Below are positions 1-4,943 of a DNA stretch of 8,315 nucleotides, piece by piece. The stretch is from CAYSLZ01 sp964468355. Its GTDB lineage: Bacteria; Patescibacteriota; Microgenomatia; UBA12405; JAHJSD01. Every line of letters starts with the position of its first letter. Positions within the stretch are counted from its first letter, which is position 1. A program made the translations under genes and the position numbers. The notes below the pieces were generated by a model. It was not told where the DNA came from. It made no database searches and saw nothing but the letters and a program-made list of their open reading frames with translations. Location of the stretch: positions 1-8,315 of the forward strand of contig CAYXSV010000032.1 in the NCBI GenBank assembly GCA_964468355.1. The letters are read 5' to 3'.

Positions 1-653
1 TCATGCCAAAATACATCGGACGGCGCTTCCGGATGAAAAGAGAATAAATCTAAATCCCGGCCGATTTTACGGTGGTCACGCTTTTTTGCCTCTTCCAAAC
101 GGGTTAAAAACTGATTAAGTTCTTCTTCAGTTGGAAAGGCGGTACCGTAAATCCGGGTAAGCATCTTATTTTTCTCGTCACCGTGCCAGTAGGCGCCGGC
201 AACCGATAAAAGTTTAAAAGCACCGATCTGACCGGTTGACTCAACATGCGGCCCGGCACACAAATCAACAAAAGCCGGATCGTCCTCACTACCGGTATAA
301 TAAATCGTTGCTTTTTCTCCCTTTTCTTCTATACCGTCAAGCCATTCCTCTTTATAGGGATTATCTTTAAACATCTCCCGCGCTTTTTTTACAGACACTT
401 CTTTTTTAATCAAAGGCAAATCAGCACCAATTATTTTCTGCATCTCCGCCTCAATCTTTAGAAAATCTTCTTCAGAAATGGATAAATCCCCTTGAGTATC
501 GAAGTCAAAATAAAAGCCCTCATCAATTGCCGGCCCCATCGCCATAACAATTTTATCCCCCCAAATATTTTTCATCGCCTGCATTAACACATGCTCCGCC
601 GTGTGCCTTAAAGCGTGTAGATGCTCTTCATCTTGTTTATCTTTTTTAGCCAT
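1..653 (-). CDS. thrS: Threonyl-tRNA synthetase, N-terminal part (runs off the window)
   Basis: This enzyme charges tRNA-Thr in the cytoplasm. The 217 residues seen cover the editing (SAD) region and the entry to the catalytic domain. The editing-site histidines form HxxxH (H17, H21, in LRHTAEH), and the partner Cys/His lie in DLCAGPHV (C132, H136). The stretch from about 143 to 173 (IGAFKLLSVAGAYW and onward) is characteristic of ThrRS. The catalytic core and anticodon-binding domain lie beyond base 1. The start is ATG at 653: an in-frame TAA lies two codons upstream, so no longer form is possible. The protein therefore begins almost directly at the editing domain and lacks the roughly 60-residue TGS domain of E. 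coli ThrRS. No Shine-Dalgarno sequence is at normal distance; an AAGGTGGT lies about 27 bases upstream, partly inside a hairpin loop. The gene starts 22 bases after a 58-codon ORF, probably on the same transcript. Confidence 0.95.
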   Translation of the reverse strand, partial: MAKKDKQDEEHLHALRHTAEHVLMQAMKNIWGDKIVMAMGPAIDEGFYFDFDTQGDLSISEEDFLKIEAEMQKIIGADLPLIKKEVSVKKAREMFKDNPYKEEWLDGIEEKGEKATIYYTGSEDDPAFVDLCAGPHVESTGQIGAFKLLSVAGAYWHGDEKNKMLTRIYGTAFPTEEELNQFLTRLEEAKKRDHRKIGRDLDLFSFHPEAPSDVFWH

Positions 654-663
654 TTTTTAATTA

Positions 664-695
664 TAACACTAAAATCTAATACCACCTTAGTGTTA
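664..695 (-). promoter_or_regulatory. Hairpin with SD-like loop between the small ORF and thrS
   Basis: Two perfectly complementary 9-base arms (TAACACTAA at 687-695 and TTAGTGTTA at 664-672, read on the minus strand) enclose a 14-base loop. The loop carries GGTGGT and the stop codon of the upstream 58-codon ORF (676-678). The 5' arm lies within the last codons of that ORF, and the hairpin ends 10 bases before the thrS ATG. There is no U-run after it, so it does not look like an intrinsic terminator. A ribosome finishing the small ORF would melt it, which would allow translational coupling to thrS. The inverted repeat is seen; the role is inferred. Confidence 0.45.
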
Positions 696-852
696 GATCT
701 TCGTTTTCTTTATCAATCTTAAGTATCGACTCCTCAGTTGCTTCAACCGCGTGATAAGGCGGTTTATCAGGATAATGCTCAGCTAAAAAATCACCGTTAA
801 CATGTTTTTGTTCGATTTCTTGAATACTAGTCGCGCCTTTGACTTCTACCAT
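676..852 (-). CDS. Small acidic protein of 58 residues, function unknown
   Basis: I do not recognise this protein. It is acidic (many Glu and Asp), with no obvious membrane segment, signal peptide or cysteine pair, and ends in RWY. Coding status rests mainly on the ribosome binding site. AAAGGAGGTGA at 858-868 matches the 16S anti-SD over 11 bases and lies 8 bases (from GGAGG) before the ATG at 852. A GTG in the same frame at 861 would add three residues but overlaps the SD, so ATG 852 is preferred. The gene follows a promoter-like region and precedes thrS by 22 bases on the same strand, suggesting a two-gene transcript. It could be a leader ORF controlling thrS, but the sequence has no run of threonine codons, so a classical attenuation leader peptide is unlikely. 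Confidence 0.7.
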   Translation of the reverse strand: MVEVKGATSIQEIEQKHVNGDFLAEHYPDKPPYHAVEATEESILKIDKENEDLTLRWY

Positions 853-857
853 ACTGC

Positions 858-868
858 TCACCTCCTTT
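858..868 (-). promoter_or_regulatory. Strong Shine-Dalgarno sequence of the 58-codon ORF
   Basis: AAAGGAGGTGA is complementary to the 16S rRNA 3' end over its whole length and is well spaced to the ATG at 852. It decides the start of the small ORF and is the clearest ribosome binding site in the window; most other genes here have no recognisable one. Confidence 0.75.
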
Positions 869-887
869 TAAATTAAATAAAAATTAA

Positions 888-916
888 CAAATATTTTAAC
901 ACAAGCACCATGTCAA
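888..916 (-). promoter_or_regulatory. Candidate promoter for the small ORF and thrS
   Basis: A perfect -35 TTGACA (911-916, minus strand) is followed after 17 bases by a weak -10, TATTTG (888-893). A better -10-like TAAAAT with an upstream TG (extended -10, 893-901) overlaps it but is only 12 bases from the TTGACA, too close for the same -35. The AT-rich position 36-64 bases before the small ORF ATG suits a promoter. The -35 also forms one arm of an inverted repeat (911-948). Confidence 0.35.
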
Positions 917-948
917 ATTTTGTTCACGATCGTAAATAAAAGTTGACA
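911..948. repeat. Imperfect inverted repeat in the DHH / small-ORF intergenic region
   Basis: Arms of 11 bases (911-921 and 938-948) pair at 10 positions, with one mismatch (917/942). The centre holds the 8-bp palindrome ACGATCGT (926-933, or 925-932 depending on how its edges are read). The repeat starts three bases after the DHH stop codon and contains the candidate -35 of the next transcript. It has no clear U-run, so an operator-like site or weak terminator are both possible. Confidence 0.4.
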
Positions 949-950
949 AA

Positions 951-1967
951 TTACTTCTGTGCGTGTTTTTTAGCAACAGCGAGGACTTTTTCAACCGCTT
1001 GGTCAAACGGCATTTGGAATGAAAAACCGGCAGCACCGGCGTGGCCGCCGCCGCCCAACTCAGCGGCAATTTTAGAAACGTCGAAATCAGCTCTCGCCCG
1101 AATTGAGCCGCTTAATTTCCTTTTTTCCTCCTCAACCATAACTACCCCAAAATCCGTTCCCTCGATTCCGGCCATAAACATACTCGCCGCACCGGACTTA
1201 TATTCCCGGGGATAACTGTCATCAAAATATTCTTCGGCCTGTTCATAAGGAACAAAAGAATAAGCAAACCGGTTCTCTTCATCAACTTCTAAATTTTCTA
1301 ATACAACACCCCAAAATTTCAACTTGTCAGGTTCATTTCGGCGAAGGTAATTGAAAACAATAATGTCTAGATCTGCTCCTTTTTCCATTAATTCAGCCGC
1401 GGTTTTTAAAGTTGACGGTCTGGTATTAGTGTATCGAAAAACACCGGTGTCAGTCACTACCCCGACCAGTAAATATTGGGCAATTTCTTTGGTAATACTC
1501 ACTTGCCAAAATTTAAATAAATCATAAACAATTTCCGCCGTCGAAGCTCTACCCGGAATAACCAGATTTGTGTCGGCGAATTTTTTGTTAGTCGGGTGAT
1601 GGTCGATATTAATGATTTTATTTTTTGCCGGCAATTCTGTGTCCTCATCAATTTTTTCATTAACCATTTGCCATGAGGCCGAATCTAAAAATATAAACAA
1701 GTCATACTTTTCCAAATTTAAATCTAAAAACTGAAAATGGTCGATTTCGTCTGTCGGTAAATAATCGTAAGAAGGCGGAATCGGACTGGTACTGATCAAC
1801 TTAACCTTTTTACCCTTCTTTTCTAAAAAACTTTTTAGTGCTAAATTACTGCCAATACTGTCCCCGTCCGGCCCACGGTGAAGAGAAAGCAAAACCCTCT
1901 CTGCTCCGTCGATTTTCTTTTTTATCTCCTCTGCCTTTCTTTCAAAATCCATATCTGATTTTAACAT
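951..1967 (-). CDS. DHH/DHHA1 phosphoesterase, NrnA-like oligoribonuclease / pAp phosphatase
   Basis: A 338-residue cytoplasmic metal-dependent phosphoesterase. The DHH domain shows motif I HRGPDGDSIGS (H30, D34, D36), motif II FLDSAS (D95), the namesake DHH in NIDHHPTN (D122-H124), and motif IV VTDTGVF (D173). The C-terminal DHHA1 substrate-binding domain shows SIRAR (288-292) and LGGGGHAGAAG (304-314). Length and motif order match the NrnA family, which removes 5'-ends from very short RNAs and dephosphorylates pAp; some relatives hydrolyse pGpG or pApA. Which substrate is used here cannot be told from sequence. The start is uncertain: ATG 1967 is chosen, but TTG 1976 and ATG 1952 are in frame and none has a good SD. 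A 32-bp palindrome sits 15 bases upstream of the chosen start. All catalytic residues appear intact. Confidence 0.9.
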   Translation of the reverse strand: MLKSDMDFERKAEEIKKKIDGAERVLLSLHRGPDGDSIGSNLALKSFLEKKGKKVKLISTSPIPPSYDYLPTDEIDHFQFLDLNLEKYDLFIFLDSASWQMVNEKIDEDTELPAKNKIINIDHHPTNKKFADTNLVIPGRASTAEIVYDLFKFWQVSITKEIAQYLLVGVVTDTGVFRYTNTRPSTLKTAAELMEKGADLDIIVFNYLRRNEPDKLKFWGVVLENLEVDEENRFAYSFVPYEQAEEYFDDSYPREYKSGAASMFMAGIEGTDFGVVMVEEEKRKLSGSIRARADFDVSKIAAELGGGGHAGAAGFSFQMPFDQAVEKVLAVAKKHAQK

Positions 1968-1981
1968 GAAAGCCAAACATC

Positions 1982-2013
1982 AAATTTAGATCAACATATG
2001 TTGATTTAAATTT
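1982..2013. repeat. 32-bp near-perfect palindrome upstream of the DHH gene
   Basis: The two 16-base halves (1982-1997 and 1998-2013) are reverse complements except for one pair (1989/2006). The inner 16 bases, ATCAACATATGTTGAT, are a perfect palindrome. It lies between the stop of the membrane protein gene (2023) and the DHH start (1967). On the plus strand it is followed by a T-rich stretch, but no plus-strand gene ends here. On the minus strand the downstream side lacks a clean U-run. A dimeric regulator's operator or an RNA hairpin in the DHH leader are both possible. Confidence 0.5.
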
Positions 2014-2022
2014 TGATTTTTT

Positions 2023-2382
2023 TTATTTTGGAAGGCCGGGGATAATTTTAAAAAACCAATCAGCAGCTTGGTTAATCCAGTCAAAACCTATCTGCCCACC
2101 GAACAACCACCAAATCAAACCAAAAAGGGCGGCACAAAAAAACAACCCGCTTGCCATAATAATTAAATTTTTAAACCAAACTTTGCCTAAAATAATTTCC
2201 AAACCCATTAAAATTAAAACAGACGGCCAAAAACGGGCAATAATTTCCCAAACAGACCAAGATAAAACTCCAAAATTACTAAGTAAAAAAAATACCCCGA
2301 AAAGAATTAATAAAAAAGCCCCGGAATAGTTGGAAGTTGTCTGCCCGGCTTGTTGTTCCCCCACTTGATTTTCGTTGTTCAT
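2023..2382 (-). CDS. LiaI/LiaF-type (DUF5668-like) small membrane protein
   Basis: A 119-residue membrane protein with a polar, Gln/Asn-rich N-terminus (about 1-19) and three hydrophobic segments: about 21-42, 46-65 and 72-95. The first two form the pattern known from LiaI/LiaF-type transmembrane modules (LFGVFFLLSNFGVLSW, then RFWPSVLILMGLEIILG): a leading helix, a turn with Asn-Phe-Gly, then a WP-containing helix. In Firmicutes such modules occur in envelope-stress proteins. No catalytic motif is visible. It starts 9 bases after the stop of the PspC-domain gene, whose own C-terminus carries a similar module, so the pair is probably co-transcribed and may act together at the membrane. The start ATG 2382 is the only sensible one; AGGG about 15 bases upstream is a weak SD candidate. 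Confidence 0.8.
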   Translation of the reverse strand: MNNENQVGEQQAGQTTSNYSGAFLLILFGVFFLLSNFGVLSWSVWEIIARFWPSVLILMGLEIILGKVWFKNLIIMASGLFFCAALFGLIWWLFGGQIGFDWINQAADWFFKIIPGLPK

Positions 2383-2391
2383 TTCAATTAT

Positions 2392-2829
2392 TTAATCCCT
2401 AAATAAAATCGCAACTCCAATAAGTATCAAAACTGCCGGCCAAAGTTTGCCGATAAAAATTCTAAAAAAACCTAAATTTTGAAGTAAAAAAACAAAACCT
2501 AAAACCAGCAATAAAATACCAAGCCACTGTCTTCCTTGCCGTTGACTGATTTTACCGGCTTTGGATTTAATTTCGTCAACATTTTCTTTTATTGTTTGGT
2601 CGCCGGCTATTTTTCTACCCGGCTTTGAAGGAATAATCAACCAAAGAACCAAATAAAGTATCACTCCGGAACCGCCGGAAAAAAATAAAATCAAAAATAT
2701 TATCCTGATTAAAGTGGAATCAACATCAAAATATTCACCTAAACCACCGGCGACCCCGCCTAAAACACGGTCATTTTTAGACCGGTAAAGCTGCTTTCTT
2801 AACTGAGGGGTCTCTTTTTTTTTAGTCAT
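2392..2829 (-). CDS. PspC-domain membrane protein with C-terminal LiaI-like module
   Basis: A 145-residue protein. Residues about 12-68 are a PspC domain: KQLYRSKNDRVLGGVAGGLG, then an Asp-containing turn (DVDSTLIR) and a long helix ending in LVLWLIIPSKP. A charged linker (69-100) follows, then two further membrane helices (about 102-120 and 126-143, the latter with LWPAVLILIGV) that resemble the LiaI/DUF5668 module of the next gene. PspC proteins sense or relay membrane stress in phage-shock and Lia systems; no PspA, PspB or sensor kinase is seen here. A longer reading frame from 2865 exists, but its first 12 codons lie inside tRNA-Lys, so ATG 2829 is the start. That leaves only four bases between the tRNA 3' end and the ATG, with no room for an SD. 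Confidence 0.88.
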   Translation of the reverse strand: MTKKKETPQLRKQLYRSKNDRVLGGVAGGLGEYFDVDSTLIRIIFLILFFSGGSGVILYLVLWLIIPSKPGRKIAGDQTIKENVDEIKSKAGKISQRQGRQWLGILLLVLGFVFLLQNLGFFRIFIGKLWPAVLILIGVAILFRD

Positions 2830-2833
2830 AGTG

Positions 2834-2907
2834 TGCGCCCGGAAGGAATCGAACCCTCGACCCACGGCTTAAAAGGCCGGTGCTCTGCCTGGCTGAGCTA
2901 CGGGCGC
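2834..2907 (-). tRNA. tRNA-Lys (anticodon UUU)
   Basis: A 74-base cloverleaf on the minus strand. Acceptor GCGCCCG (2901-2907) pairs with CGGGCGC. The D-arm is GCTC/GAGC, the anticodon loop CTTTTAA gives UUU, and the T-arm GAGGG/CCTTC (with one G-U pair) has loop TTCGATT. The discriminator is A. The outermost anticodon-stem pair is a C-U mismatch. CCA is not encoded (ACAC follows), so CCA must be added by an enzyme. It is 5 bases downstream of tRNA-Cys and 4 bases upstream of the PspC-gene ATG. Confidence 0.95.
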
Positions 2908-2912
2908 ATCTG

Positions 2913-2984
2913 AGGTCCGGATGGGATTTGAACCCATGAATAGCGGTTTTGCAGACCGCCGCGTTGCCGCTTCGCCACCGGACC
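2913..2984 (-). tRNA. tRNA-Cys (anticodon GCA)
   Basis: A 72-base cloverleaf on the minus strand. Acceptor GGTCCGG (2978-2984) pairs with CCGGACC. The D-stem is GCG/CGC. Anticodon stem GCGGT/ACCGC has loop CTGCAAA, giving GCA. The T-arm is ATGGG/CCCAT with loop TTCAAAT. The discriminator U73 fits the cysteine identity set. CCA is not encoded. A second copy of its first 13 bases lies 75 bases upstream (3047-3059). Confidence 0.96.
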
Positions 2985-3002
2985 AAGTAAATTGTCAAAT
3001 TT

Positions 3003-3039
3003 AAAAAACTCTAGAACCCTGAATCGTACTTTGTTCAAG
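3003..3039 (-). terminator. Weak intrinsic terminator candidate before the tRNAs
   Basis: On the minus strand CTTGAAC (3033-3039) can pair with GTTCTAG (3011-3017) at six of seven positions across a 15-base loop. AG and then six T residues (3003-3008) follow. It lies after the 125-codon gene. The stem is short and contains a mismatch. If it did terminate, the tRNAs would need a promoter in the 18 bases left before tRNA-Cys, which is not enough room, so read-through or no function is likely. Confidence 0.25.
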
Positions 3040-3046
3040 TTCATGG

Positions 3047-3059
3047 TCGCCACCGGACC
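3047..3059 (-). repeat. Second copy of the first 13 bases of tRNA-Cys
   Basis: GGTCCGGTGGCGA, the 5' end of tRNA-Cys (2972-2984), recurs exactly here. Similarity stops on both sides: no anticodon arm or 3' acceptor strand follows at the spacing a tRNA would need, so this is not a working gene. It may be the remnant of a tandem tRNA duplication or of a rearrangement at the tRNA. Confidence 0.6.
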
Positions 3060-3070
3060 CTACTGTAAGC

Positions 3071-3448
3071 TTATTTTACCAAACTTGTACGGGTAGAAGC
3101 AAGACTAAATATAATATCTTTGGCCTCATTTTTATTAATACCTAACACACACGGTATTTGAGAGCAAACTTTGGTCCACACAATAACTTCACCTTTTTCT
3201 TCAGCCGGCATGGGAGGAGGTTCAACAATTTCCCTATCTGTAACTGCCCAACGGGAAGCATGTAATAAAGCCTGATTAAAATCGTCTAACGTAGGAAATT
3301 CATGTTTACCAAGCCGTGAAATTGAACAACCCTCCCCGTCAGAAATCACTTCCGAGCGATCTGCACGTAAAAAATAGAGACCGCTTTTAATTTCTCCATT
3401 TTTAGATTCTAGATAAAAAGCTTGATGTTCAACTCCTTTAATTGACAT
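3071..3448 (-). CDS. Hypothetical protein of 125 residues
   Basis: I do not recognise a family. The protein looks soluble: no signal peptide, no membrane helix. The N-terminal half (to about 75) has alternating polar and hydrophobic residues that suggest a beta-rich fold. A proline patch with acidic residues (EPPPMPAEEKGE, about 76-87) links to a C-terminal part with VIVWTKVCSQIPC (C95 and C100, four residues between them) and a Lys-rich helix. Three cysteines in all (C41, C95, C100). The start is ATG 3448; no SD is visible. It lies 43 bases after the RelA/SpoT gene and before the tRNA pair. Coding is supported by length, strand agreement with all neighbours and ordinary amino-acid composition, not by homology. 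Confidence 0.6.
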   Translation of the reverse strand: MSIKGVEHQAFYLESKNGEIKSGLYFLRADRSEVISDGEGCSISRLGKHEFPTLDDFNQALLHASRWAVTDREIVEPPPMPAEEKGEVIVWTKVCSQIPCVLGINKNEAKDIIFSLASTRTSLVK

Positions 3449-3491
3449 TTTTAACTCAATAATTAATTTTTAGCAAACTTAAAGTCTAAAA

Positions 3492-4943
3492 TCAAATCAG
3501 CTTGCTTCTAATTCTTTTTTCGGCTTCTTTGGTTTTAACAAACTCTAGCCAGTCGCGGTTTGGTTTTTTCCTCTTATCGTCAGACATTATCTCGACTAAA
3601 TCACCGTTTTTCAGCCGATAGTTTAATTTAACCAACCGGTCATTGACTTTCGCCCCGCAGCAACTGTGACCGAGATCGGTATGAATTTGATAAGCAAAAT
3701 CAACCGGCGTTGAACCTTTACGTAATTGCAAAATATCCCCTTTCGGGGTCAAACAATAAACGTAATCTTCAAAAACCTTAACTTTATAACGCTTATGCTC
3801 TCCACCATCTCGCCATGAAACTAACTCCTTAACCCACTGGTAGGAATAATCGGAAATACTTTTTCCTCCCATTACTTTGTAGGCAATGTGGGAAGCAGGA
3901 CCAAACTCATTGTACTCATGCATCTCCGGTGTCTTAATTTGAATCTCGGCTGTCAAATTATTTTTCCACTTAATTGTCGTTTGAATTGCCCGGTAACCGT
4001 TTGGCTTCGGCCTGGCAATATAGTCGTCAAGTTCTTCTCTTAAAAATTCCCATTTAGTATGAATTACTCCTAAAGCGGCATAACAGCTGGGAATGTCAGG
4101 AAGAAGGACAGTCAACCCGATTTGGTCTAAAACGGCAGATGGGTCTTTCTCCGTAATCTTTCCCTCATTCAAATAGCGCTGGATTTTATTATATGTACTC
4201 CATAAACCCTTTGCTCGGCCAAAAACCTTTTTATACCTAATCTGCTTGCTTCCCAATTCTTTTCTAATCCTTTCTTTTAAATCTTTAACCAGCTCTTTTC
4301 TTTTCTTCCTGTCCGCTTTTAACTCCCCGCATAACCATTCAAATTCCTCCGGATAGAGAACTTCAAACGCCTTGTCGTCTAACTCTCGCTTGTAAGCCCC
4401 CAACCCGGCATACTCAGCCAACGGTGAATACAAGTGAAAAATGCGCTTAGCAAACCGCTCTTGACTTTCAACCGGAAGATATTCTAAAGTCCTGGCATTA
4501 TGAACTTTATCGGATAAGCGAATTATTAAAACCCGGACATCCTCAACAGAAGCTAGCAAGAATTTCCGAAACTGGTCAATTGATTCCTGGTGGATAGGAA
4601 ATTTACGCGCCGCCTGCCTAAAATTACTTACGCCGTCAACAAGAAGGGCAACATCGAGACCGAATTTTTCTTCGACTTCTTCCAACTTAACGTTTGTTTT
4701 ACACTCATCCAAAATATCATGAAGCATAGCGGCAACAATGGAGTTTTCGTCCAAATTTAAACCGGCTACCAGTTGAGCAACAGACAAAGCGTGGTTAACA
4801 AACGGTTTTCCCGAAAGACGCTTTTGCCCTTGATGCACTTTTTCAGCAAAAAAGTAGGCCTCTTTAATCTTGTCCAGATCAGCTTCCGGATTATACTCTC
4901 CGACAGTTTTTAATAATGACAACAATTTATCTTTAAGGTTCAT
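3492..4943 (-). CDS. RelA/SpoT-type (p)ppGpp synthetase/hydrolase, short form without ACT domain
   Basis: This enzyme family makes (p)ppGpp from GTP/GDP and ATP and, in bifunctional members, hydrolyses it. The order of domains in the 483 residues is HD hydrolase (about 25-175), synthetase (about 220-355) and TGS (about 390-453), then a short helical tail. HD landmarks are H51, H75-D76 in LHDILDE, and D145 in RLSDKVHNARTL. Synthetase landmarks are GRAKGLWS (242-249), D273, DYIARPKPNGY (307-317) and E333 in EIQIKT. TGS begins YVYCLTPKGDILQL. The protein ends where long Rel proteins (about 730-750 residues) continue into zinc-finger and ACT regions. Oddities: HDxxED reads HDILDE; the motif before the active-site loop is ExDD (304-307) as in monofunctional RelA; the usual His in NGYxSxH is Gln (Q321); and Arg is Thr at 278. 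The start ATG overlaps the stop of the upstream nucleotidyltransferase gene (ATGA), implying coupled translation. Confidence 0.92.
   Translation of the reverse strand: MNLKDKLLSLLKTVGEYNPEADLDKIKEAYFFAEKVHQGQKRLSGKPFVNHALSVAQLVAGLNLDENSIVAAMLHDILDECKTNVKLEEVEEKFGLDVALLVDGVSNFRQAARKFPIHQESIDQFRKFLLASVEDVRVLIIRLSDKVHNARTLEYLPVESQERFAKRIFHLYSPLAEYAGLGAYKRELDDKAFEVLYPEEFEWLCGELKADRKKRKELVKDLKERIRKELGSKQIRYKKVFGRAKGLWSTYNKIQRYLNEGKITEKDPSAVLDQIGLTVLLPDIPSCYAALGVIHTKWEFLREELDDYIARPKPNGYRAIQTTIKWKNNLTAEIQIKTPEMHEYNEFGPASHIAYKVMGGKSISDYSYQWVKELVSWRDGGEHKRYKVKVFEDYVYCLTPKGDILQLRKGSTPVDFAYQIHTDLGHSCCGAKVNDRLVKLNYRLKNGDLVEIMSDDKRKKPNRDWLEFVKTKEAEKRIRSKLI

Noticed and set aside
943..1215. Plus-strand 90-codon open frame
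   Set aside because: It is antisense to the conserved DHHA1 part of the DHH gene and has no start signal.
2005..2035. T-rich plus-strand side of the 32-bp palindrome as an intrinsic terminator
   Set aside because: No plus-strand gene ends here, and the stem is AT-rich without a GC core.
2830..2865. N-terminal extension of the PspC protein
   Set aside because: These codons lie inside the T-arm and acceptor stem of tRNA-Lys.
2993..2998. TTGACA as the -35 of a tRNA promoter
   Set aside because: It lies 8 bases before the tRNA-Cys 5' end, so the -10 and start would fall inside the tRNA.
2985..3059. A third, full tRNA gene upstream of tRNA-Cys
   Set aside because: Only the first 13 bases match; there is no anticodon arm or matching 3' acceptor strand.
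3467..3491. TTTTAG/CTAAAA hairpin after the RelA/SpoT stop as a terminator
   Set aside because: The stem is short, AT-only at its base, and no U-run follows.
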